This document shows, piece after piece, positions 18,024-27,417 of a stretch of 64,000 bases of DNA. This DNA is from a marine group bacterium Sva0996 bin134 (GTDB lineage: Bacteria; Actinomycetota; Acidimicrobiia; Acidimicrobiales; Bin134). Under the pieces are notes generated by a model. The model ran no database searches. It was not told the origin of the DNA and worked only from the letters and a program-made list of their open reading frames with translations. The DNA lies in contig MPNQ01000003.1 of the NCBI GenBank assembly GCA_002239105.1, positions 155,316 through 219,315 of the forward strand. The letters are read 5' to 3'. Numbering within the stretch: position 1 is the first letter of the stretch; every line of letters begins with the position of its first letter. The translations under genes and the position numbers were made by a program.

Positions 18024-19034
18024 ATGAAGTTCGACATGGCGCTTTCGGGCGAATTGGAGGGAATCCGAGACCAGGCCGAGGCGTACGAGGCTATGGGGGT
18101 CGACGGGGTGTTCACCTTCGAGGGCCAGCGCGACGTGTTCTTCCCGCTGGTGGCCGCCGCCGATCACACCGGGCTCGACCTCTACACCAACGTGGCCATC
18201 GCCCTGCCCCGCAGCCCGATGCATTTGGCCTACCAGTCGTTCGACCTGCACCGGCTGTCGGGCGGGAAGTTCGCCCTGGGCCTGGGATCGCAGATCAAGC
18301 CCCACATCACCAAGCGCTACAGCGCAGTGTGGGACCGCCCGGTGGCCCAGATGCGAGAGCTGATGGCGGCCACCAAGGCCATATTCGCCTGCTGGCAAGA
18401 CGGCGAGCGGCTCGACTTCCGGGGCGATTACTACACCTTCACCCTGTCCACCCCGATCTTCGAGCCCGGTCCGCTGGAGTGGGGGGCACCGCCCATCTGG
18501 GCCGGCGCGCTGGGTCCGAAGATGACCCAGATGACCGCCGAAACCGCCGACGGCATCCTGATCCACCCGTTCTGCTCCGAGCATTTTCTGCGGACCAAGA
18601 CGAAGCCCGCAGTGGAAGCGGGATTGGCCGCCGCCGGGCGCACCGGGGACGACTTCACCTTCGGCGTGGGGGTGATCGTCGGCCTCTATGACGACGACGC
18701 CGACGAGGCCCAAAGGCTGGCAGTAGAACAGCGCTGCCGTTCCAACCTGGGCTTCTACGGCTCCACCCCGGCCTACCGGGTGGTGCTCGACGCCCACGGC
18801 TGGGGCGGGCTCCAAGACGAGCTGAACCTGCTCACCAAGCAGGGCCGCTGGGCCGAAATCGGCGACGTCTGGGACGCCGACATGGTCCACACCCTCAGCG
18901 TGCAGGGCACACCCACCGAGGCCGCCACCGAGATCCTCCGCCGCTTCGGCGCCCTAGCCGACCGCATCCACCTTTCCCTCCACGGCGCCCCCCAACCCCT
19001 GGTAGCCGAGCTGTTCGCCAACCTGAAGGGCTGA
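18024..19034 (+). CDS. LLM-class F420-dependent oxidoreductase (MSMEG_2256-like)
   Basis: This 336-residue luciferase-like TIM-barrel protein has the LHRLSGGKFALGLGSQIKPHI motif that contacts the flavin/deazaflavin phosphate, and PIWAGALGPKMTQM further on. These match the actinobacterial F420-dependent MSMEG_2256-like subgroup. It starts four bases after the unknown gene at 16862, implying an operon. The substrate is unknown. Confidence 0.87.
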   Translation: MKFDMALSGELEGIRDQAEAYEAMGVDGVFTFEGQRDVFFPLVAAADHTGLDLYTNVAIALPRSPMHLAYQSFDLHRLSGGKFALGLGSQIKPHITKRYSAVWDRPVAQMRELMAATKAIFACWQDGERLDFRGDYYTFTLSTPIFEPGPLEWGAPPIWAGALGPKMTQMTAETADGILIHPFCSEHFLRTKTKPAVEAGLAAAGRTGDDFTFGVGVIVGLYDDDADEAQRLAVEQRCRSNLGFYGSTPAYRVVLDAHGWGGLQDELNLLTKQGRWAEIGDVWDADMVHTLSVQGTPTEAATEILRRFGALADRIHLSLHGAPQPLVAELFANLKG

Positions 19035-19072
19035 GCGTCAGCCTTCGGGCCGGAGTGCCCCCGTCCCGAGGT

Positions 19073-19372
19073 CTAGCCCGGAGGCTGGATGTGGGCTTCT
19101 ACCCGATTGGCGGCCTCGTCGATCCAGCCTTTGGAGTTGGCGTAGGCCAGCATGCCGTCGAACTGGGCCTGCCACTCGGCGTCGGCGGCGTCGCCAGCCA
19201 AATCCCGCACGAAGGCGATGTCGATCCACAGGTGGTTGTCCCGTTCCGAGGCGGCGGCCCGTCCTCCGAAGGCCGCCACAGCGGCGGCCACGTCGCCGTC
19301 GATTGCCACATGGAACTCCCGGAAGTTGCTCTCATCTTCGAGGGTGATCGTGTCGGCAATGGCGATGAACAT
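19073..19372 (-). CDS. Small hypothetical protein (99 aa)
   Basis: This is a 99-residue soluble acidic protein (FREFHVAIDGDVAAAVAAFGG, then LAYANSKGWIDEAANRVEAHI). It has no recognised domain; the pattern is compatible with a small alpha/beta protein. It ends about 40 bp from the convergent LLM gene and starts four bases before the end of the MFS transporter, so it is probably in that transcript. Confidence 0.55.
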   Translation of the reverse strand: MFIAIADTITLEDESNFREFHVAIDGDVAAAVAAFGGRAAASERDNHLWIDIAFVRDLAGDAADAEWQAQFDGMLAYANSKGWIDEAANRVEAHIQPPG

Positions 19373-19376
19373 GCCC

Positions 19377-20768
19377 TCAGCCTTGCGCTTGTCGAGGGCG
19401 GGTGTCGATCCGGAGGGAGAAGGGCAGAGACAGGGCGGCGGTGACGACCACCATGCCCATGAGCAGGTCGATGGCCTCCGATGCCGAGGCGGCGGTGGTG
19501 GCGAAGGTGAGCCCGAGGGCCACTCCTATGGTGGTCGCCACCCGCTGAGCAGTGAAGTTGATGCCGGTGGCCAATGAATGCTGGTCAGCAGGCACATCGG
19601 TGACCGACGCGGCCATCAAGGACGGGAAGACCATGCCAGTGGCCACCCCGATTATGGTCATGCCGGTCACGAACACGGCGGCATTGGGTTCATCGCCCAA
19701 CACCACCCACAGCATGATGGTGCCGCCGACATAGATGGCGGTGCCGGGGAGGATGAACATGCGATGGCCGGTGCGGTGGGCGATCCGGCCGATGAGCACG
19801 CCGACCACCCCGGCAAACAGCGCCAGCGGCGCCACTGCAAACCCGCCCTCTATGGGGGTCCACCCCCAAGACCTGATGATGATCACGGTGAAACCGAAGA
19901 ACATGGCGAACCAAGACGACGCGAAGATCAGCATAGAAAGGTTGCTCCGCCGAACATTGGGAAAGCGGAACAGTCGCAGCTCCACCAACGGGTTCGGGTG
20001 ATTCCATGTCCGCTGCACGAACAGCCCGAAAACGGCCAAACCCCCGATGATGCTGCCCCCTACCTTCCAGTCAGCCCAGCCCCACGGATCACTCTGCACG
20101 ATGCCCAGGGTGACCAGCGCGGTGGCCGCGGCCACCATCAGCCCACCGAGGGGGTCGGGCAGCGCCCGAATGTCGGCGCTGCGGGACTCCCGGTAAACCA
20201 ACGGCACCACAACCAGGACGAACAGGCAGAACGGGATATTCAGCCAGAACATCCACTCCCATCCCAGCCACTCGATGGCCAATCCGCCCACCGGCGGGCC
20301 GATGGCTGACGACGTCCCACCGGCCACCGCCCAGATCCCGATGGCCAGCGGCAGCCGGCTGGCCGGCATCGTGGCCAGCAGCAAGGCCACCGCGGCCGTG
20401 TTCACCGCCGAAGCGCCCAGGGCCAGCACCGCCCGGGCACCGATCAGCACTCCCACCGAGGGGGCCAGCCCGCCCACCACCGAGCCGGCCAAGAAGAGCA
20501 GGGTGCCGACGAGCAGCATCCGCCGCCGCCCCAGCTTGTCGGCCAAAACACCGGCGGGTACCAGGGTGGCCGCCCCGACGATGGTGAATATGTTGGTGAC
20601 CCACGACAGGGTTGGGTCGGAGACACCGGGGAATGCCTCCCCGAGTGCCGGGTAGCCCACCGTCATGATCGACAGGCCGATGCCGGTCAGCGAGGCCGCG
20701 ATGACCAGTACTGTCAACCCGATAGCCGGATGCCCGGTGACTGGTTGGGGGGCGGCCGCTGCGGTCAC
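19377..20768 (-). CDS. MFS drug/metabolite exporter (DHA2/EmrB-QacA-like)
   Basis: This 463-residue integral membrane protein has about 14 hydrophobic segments. It carries motif A-like GVLADKLGRRRMLLVG between TM2 and TM3 and a TM5 motif region GGTSSAIGPPVGG, both typical of DHA2 proton antiporters. Substrate specificity cannot be read. The start at 20768 lies 75 bp from the divergent crotonase gene, so the two share a promoter region. Confidence 0.88.
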   Translation of the reverse strand: MTAAAAPQPVTGHPAIGLTVLVIAASLTGIGLSIMTVGYPALGEAFPGVSDPTLSWVTNIFTIVGAATLVPAGVLADKLGRRRMLLVGTLLFLAGSVVGGLAPSVGVLIGARAVLALGASAVNTAAVALLLATMPASRLPLAIGIWAVAGGTSSAIGPPVGGLAIEWLGWEWMFWLNIPFCLFVLVVVPLVYRESRSADIRALPDPLGGLMVAAATALVTLGIVQSDPWGWADWKVGGSIIGGLAVFGLFVQRTWNHPNPLVELRLFRFPNVRRSNLSMLIFASSWFAMFFGFTVIIIRSWGWTPIEGGFAVAPLALFAGVVGVLIGRIAHRTGHRMFILPGTAIYVGGTIMLWVVLGDEPNAAVFVTGMTIIGVATGMVFPSLMAASVTDVPADQHSLATGINFTAQRVATTIGVALGLTFATTAASASEAIDLLMGMVVVTAALSLPFSLRIDTRPRQAQG

Positions 20769-20843
20769 CTAGCGTTTGCCCACAGGGAGTTCGGCGATGA
20801 TTTCCTGGGCACGAACGGCCACGCTAGACGAGGTACCAGCAAC

Positions 20844-21692
20844 ATGAGCAGCGAGAGTACAGAAGGCACCGTCACCGAGGTCCTCGGCGGCGACATCCTG
20901 GTGGCCCAAGACGGCGGCGTGCTCACCCTCACCTTGAACCGGCCGGACGCCCACAACGCCATTACCCCCGACCAGCGGAACTTCTTGGCCGAAGAGTTCG
21001 CCCGGGCCAGCGAGGACCTCGCCGTTCGAGCCGTGATCTTCACCGCGGTAGGCAAGGGGTTCTGCACCGGTGCCGATCTACGCATGTCCCGGCCCGACCC
21101 GGTGCGGCCTGAGGGGGCCCCTGCCCGAGCAATCTTGGATGGCGCTCGAGGCATCAAGACCGGGGCTCAGAAGCTGGTAGCAGCCATCTTGGACTGCGAA
21201 AAGCCGGTGATCGCCGCGGTCAACGGCACCGCCGCGGGCATGGGAGTGCACATGGCTGTGGCCTGCGATCTGGTTATAGCCGCCGAGGGGGTCCGGTTCA
21301 TCGAGGTCTTCGTGCGCCGGGGCCTGGTGCCCGATGCCGGCGGTGTGTACTTGCTGCCCCGCCTGATCGGCCCCCAGAAGGCCAAGGAGCTGATGTTCTT
21401 CGGCGACGACGTGAGCGCGGCCGATGCGCACGCCATGGGGCTAGTGAACCGGGTGGTGCCCCCCGAAGAGCTGATGCCTACCGCCCAAGCTTGGGCTAAG
21501 CGGCTGGCCTCCCAGCCCACCAAGAGCCTCACCATGAGCAAACTGCTGGTGAACCGCAGCTTCGAGACCAGCCGTCAGACCATGTTCGAGATGGAGGCCT
21601 GGGCCCAAGACCTGCTGATGGCCGGCGAGGACGCCATGGAGGGGGTCGACGCTTTCAAGGAGCGGCGCGACCCCAACTGGAAGGGCTGGTAG
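20844..21692 (+). CDS. Enoyl-CoA hydratase/isomerase family protein
   Basis: This is a 282-residue crotonase-fold protein. The oxyanion-hole segments are GKGFCTGADLR and NGTAAGMGVHMAVACDLVIAA, followed by RGLVPDAGGVYLLPRLIG. It ends in KERRDPNWKGW, typical of short-chain crotonases. The ATG at 20844 is preferred; the open frame upstream to 20730 overlaps the divergent MFS gene. The neighbouring acyl-CoA dehydrogenases point to a beta-oxidation-like pathway. Confidence 0.9.
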   Translation: MSSESTEGTVTEVLGGDILVAQDGGVLTLTLNRPDAHNAITPDQRNFLAEEFARASEDLAVRAVIFTAVGKGFCTGADLRMSRPDPVRPEGAPARAILDGARGIKTGAQKLVAAILDCEKPVIAAVNGTAAGMGVHMAVACDLVIAAEGVRFIEVFVRRGLVPDAGGVYLLPRLIGPQKAKELMFFGDDVSAADAHAMGLVNRVVPPEELMPTAQAWAKRLASQPTKSLTMSKLLVNRSFETSRQTMFEMEAWAQDLLMAGEDAMEGVDAFKERRDPNWKGW

Positions 21693-21695
21693 CTG

Positions 21696-22838
21696 CTAGC
21701 GGGCCTCGGCCAGGGTGCGGCCGATGGCCGCCAGTTGGCGGCTGCCGCCACCGAAGGTGTTCTCCAACTGCTTGACCCACAAGAAGTAGCGGTGCACGGG
21801 GTAGTCGATATCAGCCCCCATTCCCCCGTGCAGGTGCTGAGTGGCATGCACCACCCTCTGGCCGGCATCGGCCGACCACCACTTGGCCACCGCGGCGGCA
21901 TCGGCGATCTCGGCGGCTGGACGGCCCTCGTCGATGAGCCAGGCAGCCTGGAGGAGGGTGACCCTCATGCAGTCGGTGTCGATGTAGCAGTCTGCCGCCC
22001 GCATGGACACCCCTTGGTTGGTGGAAAGGGGGCGGCCGAACTGCTCCCGCTCCGAGGTGTAGGCCGCGGCCATGGCAGTGGCCTCCTCACAGCACCCCAG
22101 CGCCACCGCGGCCACCGCCACCTGGGCCCGAGCCAGGGTCCACTCAACGATCGACCGACCGTCGGCGCCGCTCAGCATCGCGTCTTCGCCGACAACCACC
22201 GACTGGAACGAGAGCTCGCCGTGGAACTCTCGGTTGGTGGTCTCGCTCAACGCCACCTCCACCCCATCGGCGTCGAGATCCACCACAAACACGGCCAGAC
22301 TTTCGTCGTCGCGGTCGCTCACCACCCGCACGGGCAACAAAACAGCATCGGCCACCCCGGCGGTTGGAACCGCGGGCTTGGAACCGTTCAATTCCCAGCT
22401 GCCGTCGTCGCGGCGAGCCGCGGTCACCGACGGAGAAAATGCGTCGTCGGCCCCCCACTCTGAGAACGCCCCGGTCAGCACCGCGTGCCCCGAGGCCACC
22501 GGGCCGAGCCACCGATCTCGCAACTGCGGTGAGCCGAACTCGGCTATGGGCATGGCCCCCAACACCAGCGTGGGCCACAACGGCACCGGTGCCACCCTGC
22601 GGCCCTGCTCCCGCAGCACCAACGCGATTTCAACCATGCCGAGCCCGAGCCCGCCGTGCTCCTCGCCGATGGCCACCCCCAGCAAATCGGAGCCAGCCAG
22701 CGCGGCCCACAGCTCCCGGTCGAACCTATCGGCGGTGCGCTCCACCTCCGCCACCCGGTCGGCACCCGCTGAACCGGAGAACACCTGCTCGGCCAACGCG
22801 GCCACCGCGTCCTGCGCCTCGCTGTAATCGAAGTTCAT
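21696..22838 (-). CDS. Acyl-CoA dehydrogenase family protein (atypical C-terminus)
   Basis: This 380-residue acyl-CoA dehydrogenase-fold protein has the N-terminal helical domain (LLGVAIGEEHGGLGLGMVE), a beta domain and a helical C-domain (HATQHLHGGMGADIDYPVHRYF). The usual GGxxEIQR FAD-contact motif is replaced by FGGGSRQLAAIG. Such divergent partners often form heterotetramers with a neighbour, as in mycobacterial steroid FadE pairs. The gene lies 37 bp downstream of another acyl-CoA dehydrogenase gene. Confidence 0.9.
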   Translation of the reverse strand: MNFDYSEAQDAVAALAEQVFSGSAGADRVAEVERTADRFDRELWAALAGSDLLGVAIGEEHGGLGLGMVEIALVLREQGRRVAPVPLWPTLVLGAMPIAEFGSPQLRDRWLGPVASGHAVLTGAFSEWGADDAFSPSVTAARRDDGSWELNGSKPAVPTAGVADAVLLPVRVVSDRDDESLAVFVVDLDADGVEVALSETTNREFHGELSFQSVVVGEDAMLSGADGRSIVEWTLARAQVAVAAVALGCCEEATAMAAAYTSEREQFGRPLSTNQGVSMRAADCYIDTDCMRVTLLQAAWLIDEGRPAAEIADAAAVAKWWSADAGQRVVHATQHLHGGMGADIDYPVHRYFLWVKQLENTFGGGSRQLAAIGRTLAEAR

Positions 22839-22875
22839 CGGGAGCTGCTCCCCTGCGCCTCGCTGGAATCGAATT

Positions 22876-24063
22876 TCATCGCCGACCGCCCCGGGTCATT
22901 TGGAGCCCGGTCCAGGCCACGATCTCGCGCTGGACCTCGTTGACCCCTCCCCCGAACGTGTTGATCTGAGCGGTGCGGGCCGCGGCCTCCACCCGCCCCG
23001 CCAGCAGAGCCCCAGGGCTCCCCTCACGGAAGTGGGCGCCCGCTCCCAGCACCCCCAGCATCAGGTGATAGATGTCACTCACCGCCTCGGTGCCGTACAC
23101 CTTCACCGCCGACGCCCGCGCCGGGGGCAGCGAATCGGCGGCCACCGCCGCGGCCATCTGCCAGTTCAGCAGCTTCATGGCCTCCAACTTGGCGTGGCAC
23201 CGGGCCAGGTCCATTTGCACCCACCCTTGGTCGAGCACCGCCGCCTCGCCCCCGTCGGCGGCTGGGGTTTCGGCCGCCCATGCCACCACCTCCTCGTAGA
23301 GATGAAACGACAGCGCCCCCACTGCGGCCAGCCCTACTCGCTCGTGGTTGAGCTGGCTGGTGATGAGCTTCCACCCCTCGTTCTCCGCCCCCACCAGGTT
23401 GGCGGCCGGAACCCTCACCTCGTCGTAGTAGGTGGCGGTGGTGGTGGCGTTGCCCACCGTCACAATGGGTGTGAAGGAGAAGCCGGGGGTGTCAGTGGGC
23501 ACGATGATGATGGAGATGCCCTTGTGCTTGGGGGCGTCGGGATTGGTGCGACAGGCCAGCCAGATGTAATCAGCCTCATCGGCGCCGGAGGTAAACATCT
23601 TCTGGCCGTTGATCACCCATTGGTCGCCGTCTCTCACCGCCTTGGTGGACAGAGACGCCAGGTCGGTGCCCGCGCCCGCCTCGCTGTAGCCAATGGCAAA
23701 GAGGACATCGCCGCTCAGAATACCCGGCAGATAAGCAGCCTTGTGCTCCTCGGAGCCGTGGGCCATCAGCGTGGGCCCCACGGTGTTGAGGGTGACGAAC
23801 GGCATGGGGCAGCCCGACCGCTGAGCCTCGTCGAAGAAGATGAACTGGTCGATGGCCGACCGCCCCTGGCCGCCGTAGGCCTTGGGCCATCCGAGACCCA
23901 GCATTCCGTCTCGCCCTAGGCGGCGGAAGATCTCCCGCCGGACCGGGCTGGTTTCATGGGCGCCTTGGAGTGCTTCGCTAACCTCATCGGTCATCAGGTC
24001 GGCGAAGTACGCCCTCAGCTCGTCGCTCAGCGTGCGCTGTTCGTCTGTGTAGTCGGGATGCAC
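22876..24063 (-). CDS. Acyl-CoA dehydrogenase family protein
   Basis: This 395-residue protein carries acyl-CoA dehydrogenase signatures: FAIGYSEAGAGTDLASLSTKA for flavin/substrate binding, and the C-terminal FGGGVNEVQREIVAW in place of GGxxEIQR. It likely pairs with the following dehydrogenase as an alpha2beta2 enzyme and passes electrons to ETF. The acyl-CoA substrate is unknown, but the context suggests steroid or branched lipid breakdown. Confidence 0.92.
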   Translation of the reverse strand: MHPDYTDEQRTLSDELRAYFADLMTDEVSEALQGAHETSPVRREIFRRLGRDGMLGLGWPKAYGGQGRSAIDQFIFFDEAQRSGCPMPFVTLNTVGPTLMAHGSEEHKAAYLPGILSGDVLFAIGYSEAGAGTDLASLSTKAVRDGDQWVINGQKMFTSGADEADYIWLACRTNPDAPKHKGISIIIVPTDTPGFSFTPIVTVGNATTTATYYDEVRVPAANLVGAENEGWKLITSQLNHERVGLAAVGALSFHLYEEVVAWAAETPAADGGEAAVLDQGWVQMDLARCHAKLEAMKLLNWQMAAAVAADSLPPARASAVKVYGTEAVSDIYHLMLGVLGAGAHFREGSPGALLAGRVEAAARTAQINTFGGGVNEVQREIVAWTGLQMTRGGRR

Positions 24064-24130
24064 CGAGCCGCGACGCTACCAACGTGGGAGGCGGCGTACC
24101 CCCCTGCGGAGCGTTTGATCTGGTTGAAAC

Positions 24131-24502
<372 letters not shown>

Positions 24503-24587
24503 CTATCAGGTCAATACAAAACTGGCAACAACCACAAGATATTGGGTTTTTTGAGGCAATATTGTGCTTTATGAGTTAGTACATTGG

Positions 24588-24593
24588 TACAAT
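24588..24593 (+). promoter_or_regulatory. Candidate -10 element TACAAT for the GntR regulator
   Basis: TACAAT lies in an AT-rich stretch six bases before the GTG at 24600. Transcription starting about seven bases downstream would begin at or near that GTG, giving a leaderless mRNA, which is common in actinobacteria. No convincing -35 at 17 bp is seen. Confidence 0.35.
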
Positions 24594-24599
24594 CTAGCT

Positions 24600-24995
24600 G
24601 TGCGGATTTGGATTGATGAGAACGCTCGTATCCCGCCCTATGAGCAGCTGCGGGCCCAACTCCGCCTGATGGTCTCATCCGGCCAGCTCAAGCCCCGCGA
24701 GCGGCTGTCGCCCATCCGATCGCTGGCCGGAGAGTTGGGGCTGGCGCCGGGCACCGTGGCCCGGGCCTACCGGGAGCTGGAATGGGAGGGCATTGTCGAG
24801 GGGCGGGGCCGGGCAGGCACATTCGTGGTCAACGAACCTCCGGTGGCGTTTTCGGTCGTGGAACGCCAGTTGGCCGATGCCGCCGAGGTGTTCGCGGCCG
24901 AAGCCGACCGACTCGGCGCCGGACAACAAGCCGCCTTGCTGGCTCTGGAGACCGCCTTCGCGGCGCGCTCCGATCCCGACCTCGACGCTGAATAA
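24600..24995 (+). CDS. GntR-family regulator, short YtrA-like form
   Basis: This protein has about 131 residues if it starts at the GTG at 24600; an upstream in-frame GTG at 24564 would add 12 residues. It has a GntR winged helix (IPPYEQLRAQL, LSPIRSLAGELGLAPGTVARAYRELEWEGIVEGRGRAGTFV) and only a short helical tail, as in YtrA-like regulators. I prefer 24600 because a -10-like TACAAT precedes it directly and the conserved sequence starts there. It is divergent from the PII gene. Confidence 0.82.
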   Translation: MRIWIDENARIPPYEQLRAQLRLMVSSGQLKPRERLSPIRSLAGELGLAPGTVARAYRELEWEGIVEGRGRAGTFVVNEPPVAFSVVERQLADAAEVFAAEADRLGAGQQAALLALETAFAARSDPDLDAE

Positions 24996-25017
24996 TCCCT
25001 TTCAGGCGTTCAAATGC

Positions 25018-25800
25018 TCAGCCCAAAACCACTGAGGGGTCGGGCACCAGGTCGCGGGCCAGCCACTGGAACATCCGCCAGCCATTGTCCATCGAGAACA
25101 ATGAGGCTTCCACCTCTTTGGCGGCTTCCTCGCTGATGGGCTTGGCGTCGGGGGCCTTCACATGAACTTCGGCCACCCGCTCGGCAGCCACAAACCACCC
25201 CACGGCCTCGCCAGGAGAGCGCCCGCCGGTGAGCAGTCCATGGTTGCGGAGGATGCACACCCGGCTGTTGCCCATGGCCTGGGCTATGGCCTCGCCGCCG
25301 GCCACGTCGTCCACCTCGAGGTTCTCGCCGTTATAGAGCGATTGGTCGAATACGAAGGCGCACGACTCCTGGCTGATGGCCTGAAATGGGGCCACGTTGG
25401 CCGACCACGATGTGCCGTAGGGAGTGTGGGTGTGAGCGGCCGACGCCAGATCGGGCCGGGCGTTCAGGATGGGCCAGTGGATGTGGTAGGCCGCGAAATT
25501 CACCCCGTTTTCGAGCGGCCCGGCCACGCCCTGGCCCTCGGGTCCCACCAAAGTGAGGTTGTCGATGGTGGCGTCGCCGAAGCGGATGCCGTAGCCCAGC
25601 ACCCAGAAGTGGTCGGTGAGGATCGGATCGCGGGCGGTGATGTGGCCATCTCCGATCTGCCCCCAGCGCATGGCGGCGAAAATGCGGTAGCCGATAGCCG
25701 CCTCCCACTTGCGGAGCAGGCGCAGTTCCTCAAGGTCGGTGAACTCAGGAGGAACGGCGTCGTAGGTGACGCCGGGATAGCGATCTAGCCGTAACGCCAT
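25018..25800 (-). CDS. Class II aldolase/adducin family protein
   Basis: This 260-residue protein has the class II aldolase fold. Zinc ligands are seen in AAHTHTPYG and in RNHGLLTGG; the acidic catalytic region is near SQESCAFVFDQ. Members are sugar-phosphate aldolases, epimerases or decarboxylases. The ATG at 25800 begins the conserved sequence; the open frame beyond it (to 26049) lies antisense to the Pro-rich linker of the divergent peptidase gene and is not credible. The substrate is unknown. Confidence 0.85.
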   Translation of the reverse strand: MALRLDRYPGVTYDAVPPEFTDLEELRLLRKWEAAIGYRIFAAMRWGQIGDGHITARDPILTDHFWVLGYGIRFGDATIDNLTLVGPEGQGVAGPLENGVNFAAYHIHWPILNARPDLASAAHTHTPYGTSWSANVAPFQAISQESCAFVFDQSLYNGENLEVDDVAGGEAIAQAMGNSRVCILRNHGLLTGGRSPGEAVGWFVAAERVAEVHVKAPDAKPISEEAAKEVEASLFSMDNGWRMFQWLARDLVPDPSVVLG

Positions 25801-25828
25801 TTGTCGATGATACCCGTAGGCTGACCGG

Positions 25829-27400
25829 GTGATCGCCAGAAAACTGCTTGTCTGCCTGGTTTTTCTGGCGGCGCTGGCGGCCGGATGCAGCGATAGTTCC
25901 GCGCCGCCTATCACTCCGACGCCTGCGGCCTCTCCCTCACCGACCTCTGCACCCATGCCCGATGTCACCCCCGCACCGACGTCCACACCCGTGCCGTCCC
26001 CCTCCCCCACACCCCCGTCAGCACCGGCAATCCCTGCTCCTACCCCCACAACCAGCCTGGTCCCGACGACCCCACCCGCCCCGGTCGATCCCTTAGCCGG
26101 GGTGGGCGACAGCTTCTACCCGCTGTTGGGCAACTCCGGCTACGACGTTCTCCACTACGACATCGATCTCGATGTGGAGCCTTCGGCCAACACCATCGAT
26201 GCCGTGACCACCTTGACCGCGGTAGCTGCCGCAGACCTGGCCGCATTCAACCTCGACTTCCACGGGCTGAATGTGAGTCGAGTAGCGGTCAACGGGACGG
26301 AGACCGGGTTCTCCCGCGATGGCCAGGAGCTGACGATTGAGCTAGTCGAGCCGATCTCATCAGGAGCACAGTTCACAGTCGCCGTCTCCTATTCGGGAAC
26401 CCCCCAGCCAATCGACGATCCCGGTGTTCCGTACAAAGCACTGGGGTGGCACTCGGACCAAGGCGTCATCTACACGGCCAGTGAGCCCTCAGGGTCGATG
26501 ACGTGGTACCCCAGTAACAACCACCCAACCGACAAGGCCAACTTCACGTTTCGAATAACCGTCCCCGACGGTGTAACGGCCGCAGCCACCGGCCTGCTTA
26601 CTGATGAGATTTCGGCCAATGGTCGGACCACGACCACATGGCAGATGAACGACCCGATGGCCACATATCTGGCCGCGGTGTACATCGGCGACTTCGAACG
26701 CCACGAACAACGGTTGGACAACGGCCTGTTGATCCGCGATTACGTCCCCCGCGGCTCTGACGCTTCAGTTCTCGACAGCTTGGCCGTCGCCCCCGAGGCC
26801 ATCCGCTTCTTCGAGGAGATCCTGGGGCCGTATCCATTCGACGCCTACGGCACCATTGTGATGCCATTCCCCCTCGGCTTCGCTCTAGAGAACCAGACGC
26901 TGTCGATCCACGGCCCCGACACCGTCTACCCGTATGTCATCGCCCACGAGGTGATCCACCAGTGGATGGGCGACTCAGTGACCGTCGATGACTGGAGCCA
27001 TATCTGGCTGCACGAAGGCTTCGCCCATTATTTGGGCCTGATGTTCATCGCCGACTTCACCGGCCAAGAACTTGAGGCCCTCATGGCCGGGGAGCACCTT
27101 GAGCTCACCGCGGCGGAAACATCGCCGCCGGGCGCTATCCAAGCCCACGAGCTATTCGATTTCAATACCGTGTACCGCCGCGGCGCCCTGACGCTGCACG
27201 CCCTGCACACGCTGGTCGGAGACGATCTGTTCTTCAGCATCGTCCGCACCCATTACGACCAATCTGCCGGAGGCAACACCAACACCGACCTCTTCCTTGA
27301 AATTGTCGACGACCTTGCCGGCACTGGCGCCGTCTCACTAGTCGAGTCGTGGCTGTACGACCCGGAGATGCCCGGCATTGTGAGTGGTCCAACCTTGTGA
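25829..27400 (+). CDS. Secreted M1 family metallopeptidase lipoprotein
   Basis: This 523-residue protein starts with GTG. The signal peptide LLVCLVFLAALAAGC ends in a lipobox, followed by a roughly 60-residue Pro/Thr/Ser linker, which suggests a cell-surface anchor. The zinc site HEVIH is at 373-377 with the third ligand E396 (HEGFAHY), matching M1 spacing. It lacks the large ERAP1-like C-terminal domain, so it is a short M1 member. It probably cleaves extracellular peptides. Confidence 0.9.
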   Translation: MIARKLLVCLVFLAALAAGCSDSSAPPITPTPAASPSPTSAPMPDVTPAPTSTPVPSPSPTPPSAPAIPAPTPTTSLVPTTPPAPVDPLAGVGDSFYPLLGNSGYDVLHYDIDLDVEPSANTIDAVTTLTAVAAADLAAFNLDFHGLNVSRVAVNGTETGFSRDGQELTIELVEPISSGAQFTVAVSYSGTPQPIDDPGVPYKALGWHSDQGVIYTASEPSGSMTWYPSNNHPTDKANFTFRITVPDGVTAAATGLLTDEISANGRTTTTWQMNDPMATYLAAVYIGDFERHEQRLDNGLLIRDYVPRGSDASVLDSLAVAPEAIRFFEEILGPYPFDAYGTIVMPFPLGFALENQTLSIHGPDTVYPYVIAHEVIHQWMGDSVTVDDWSHIWLHEGFAHYLGLMFIADFTGQELEALMAGEHLELTAAETSPPGAIQAHELFDFNTVYRRGALTLHALHTLVGDDLFFSIVRTHYDQSAGGNTNTDLFLEIVDDLAGTGAVSLVESWLYDPEMPGIVSGPTL

Positions 27401-27417
27401 CCCACTAGAACAGGGGC

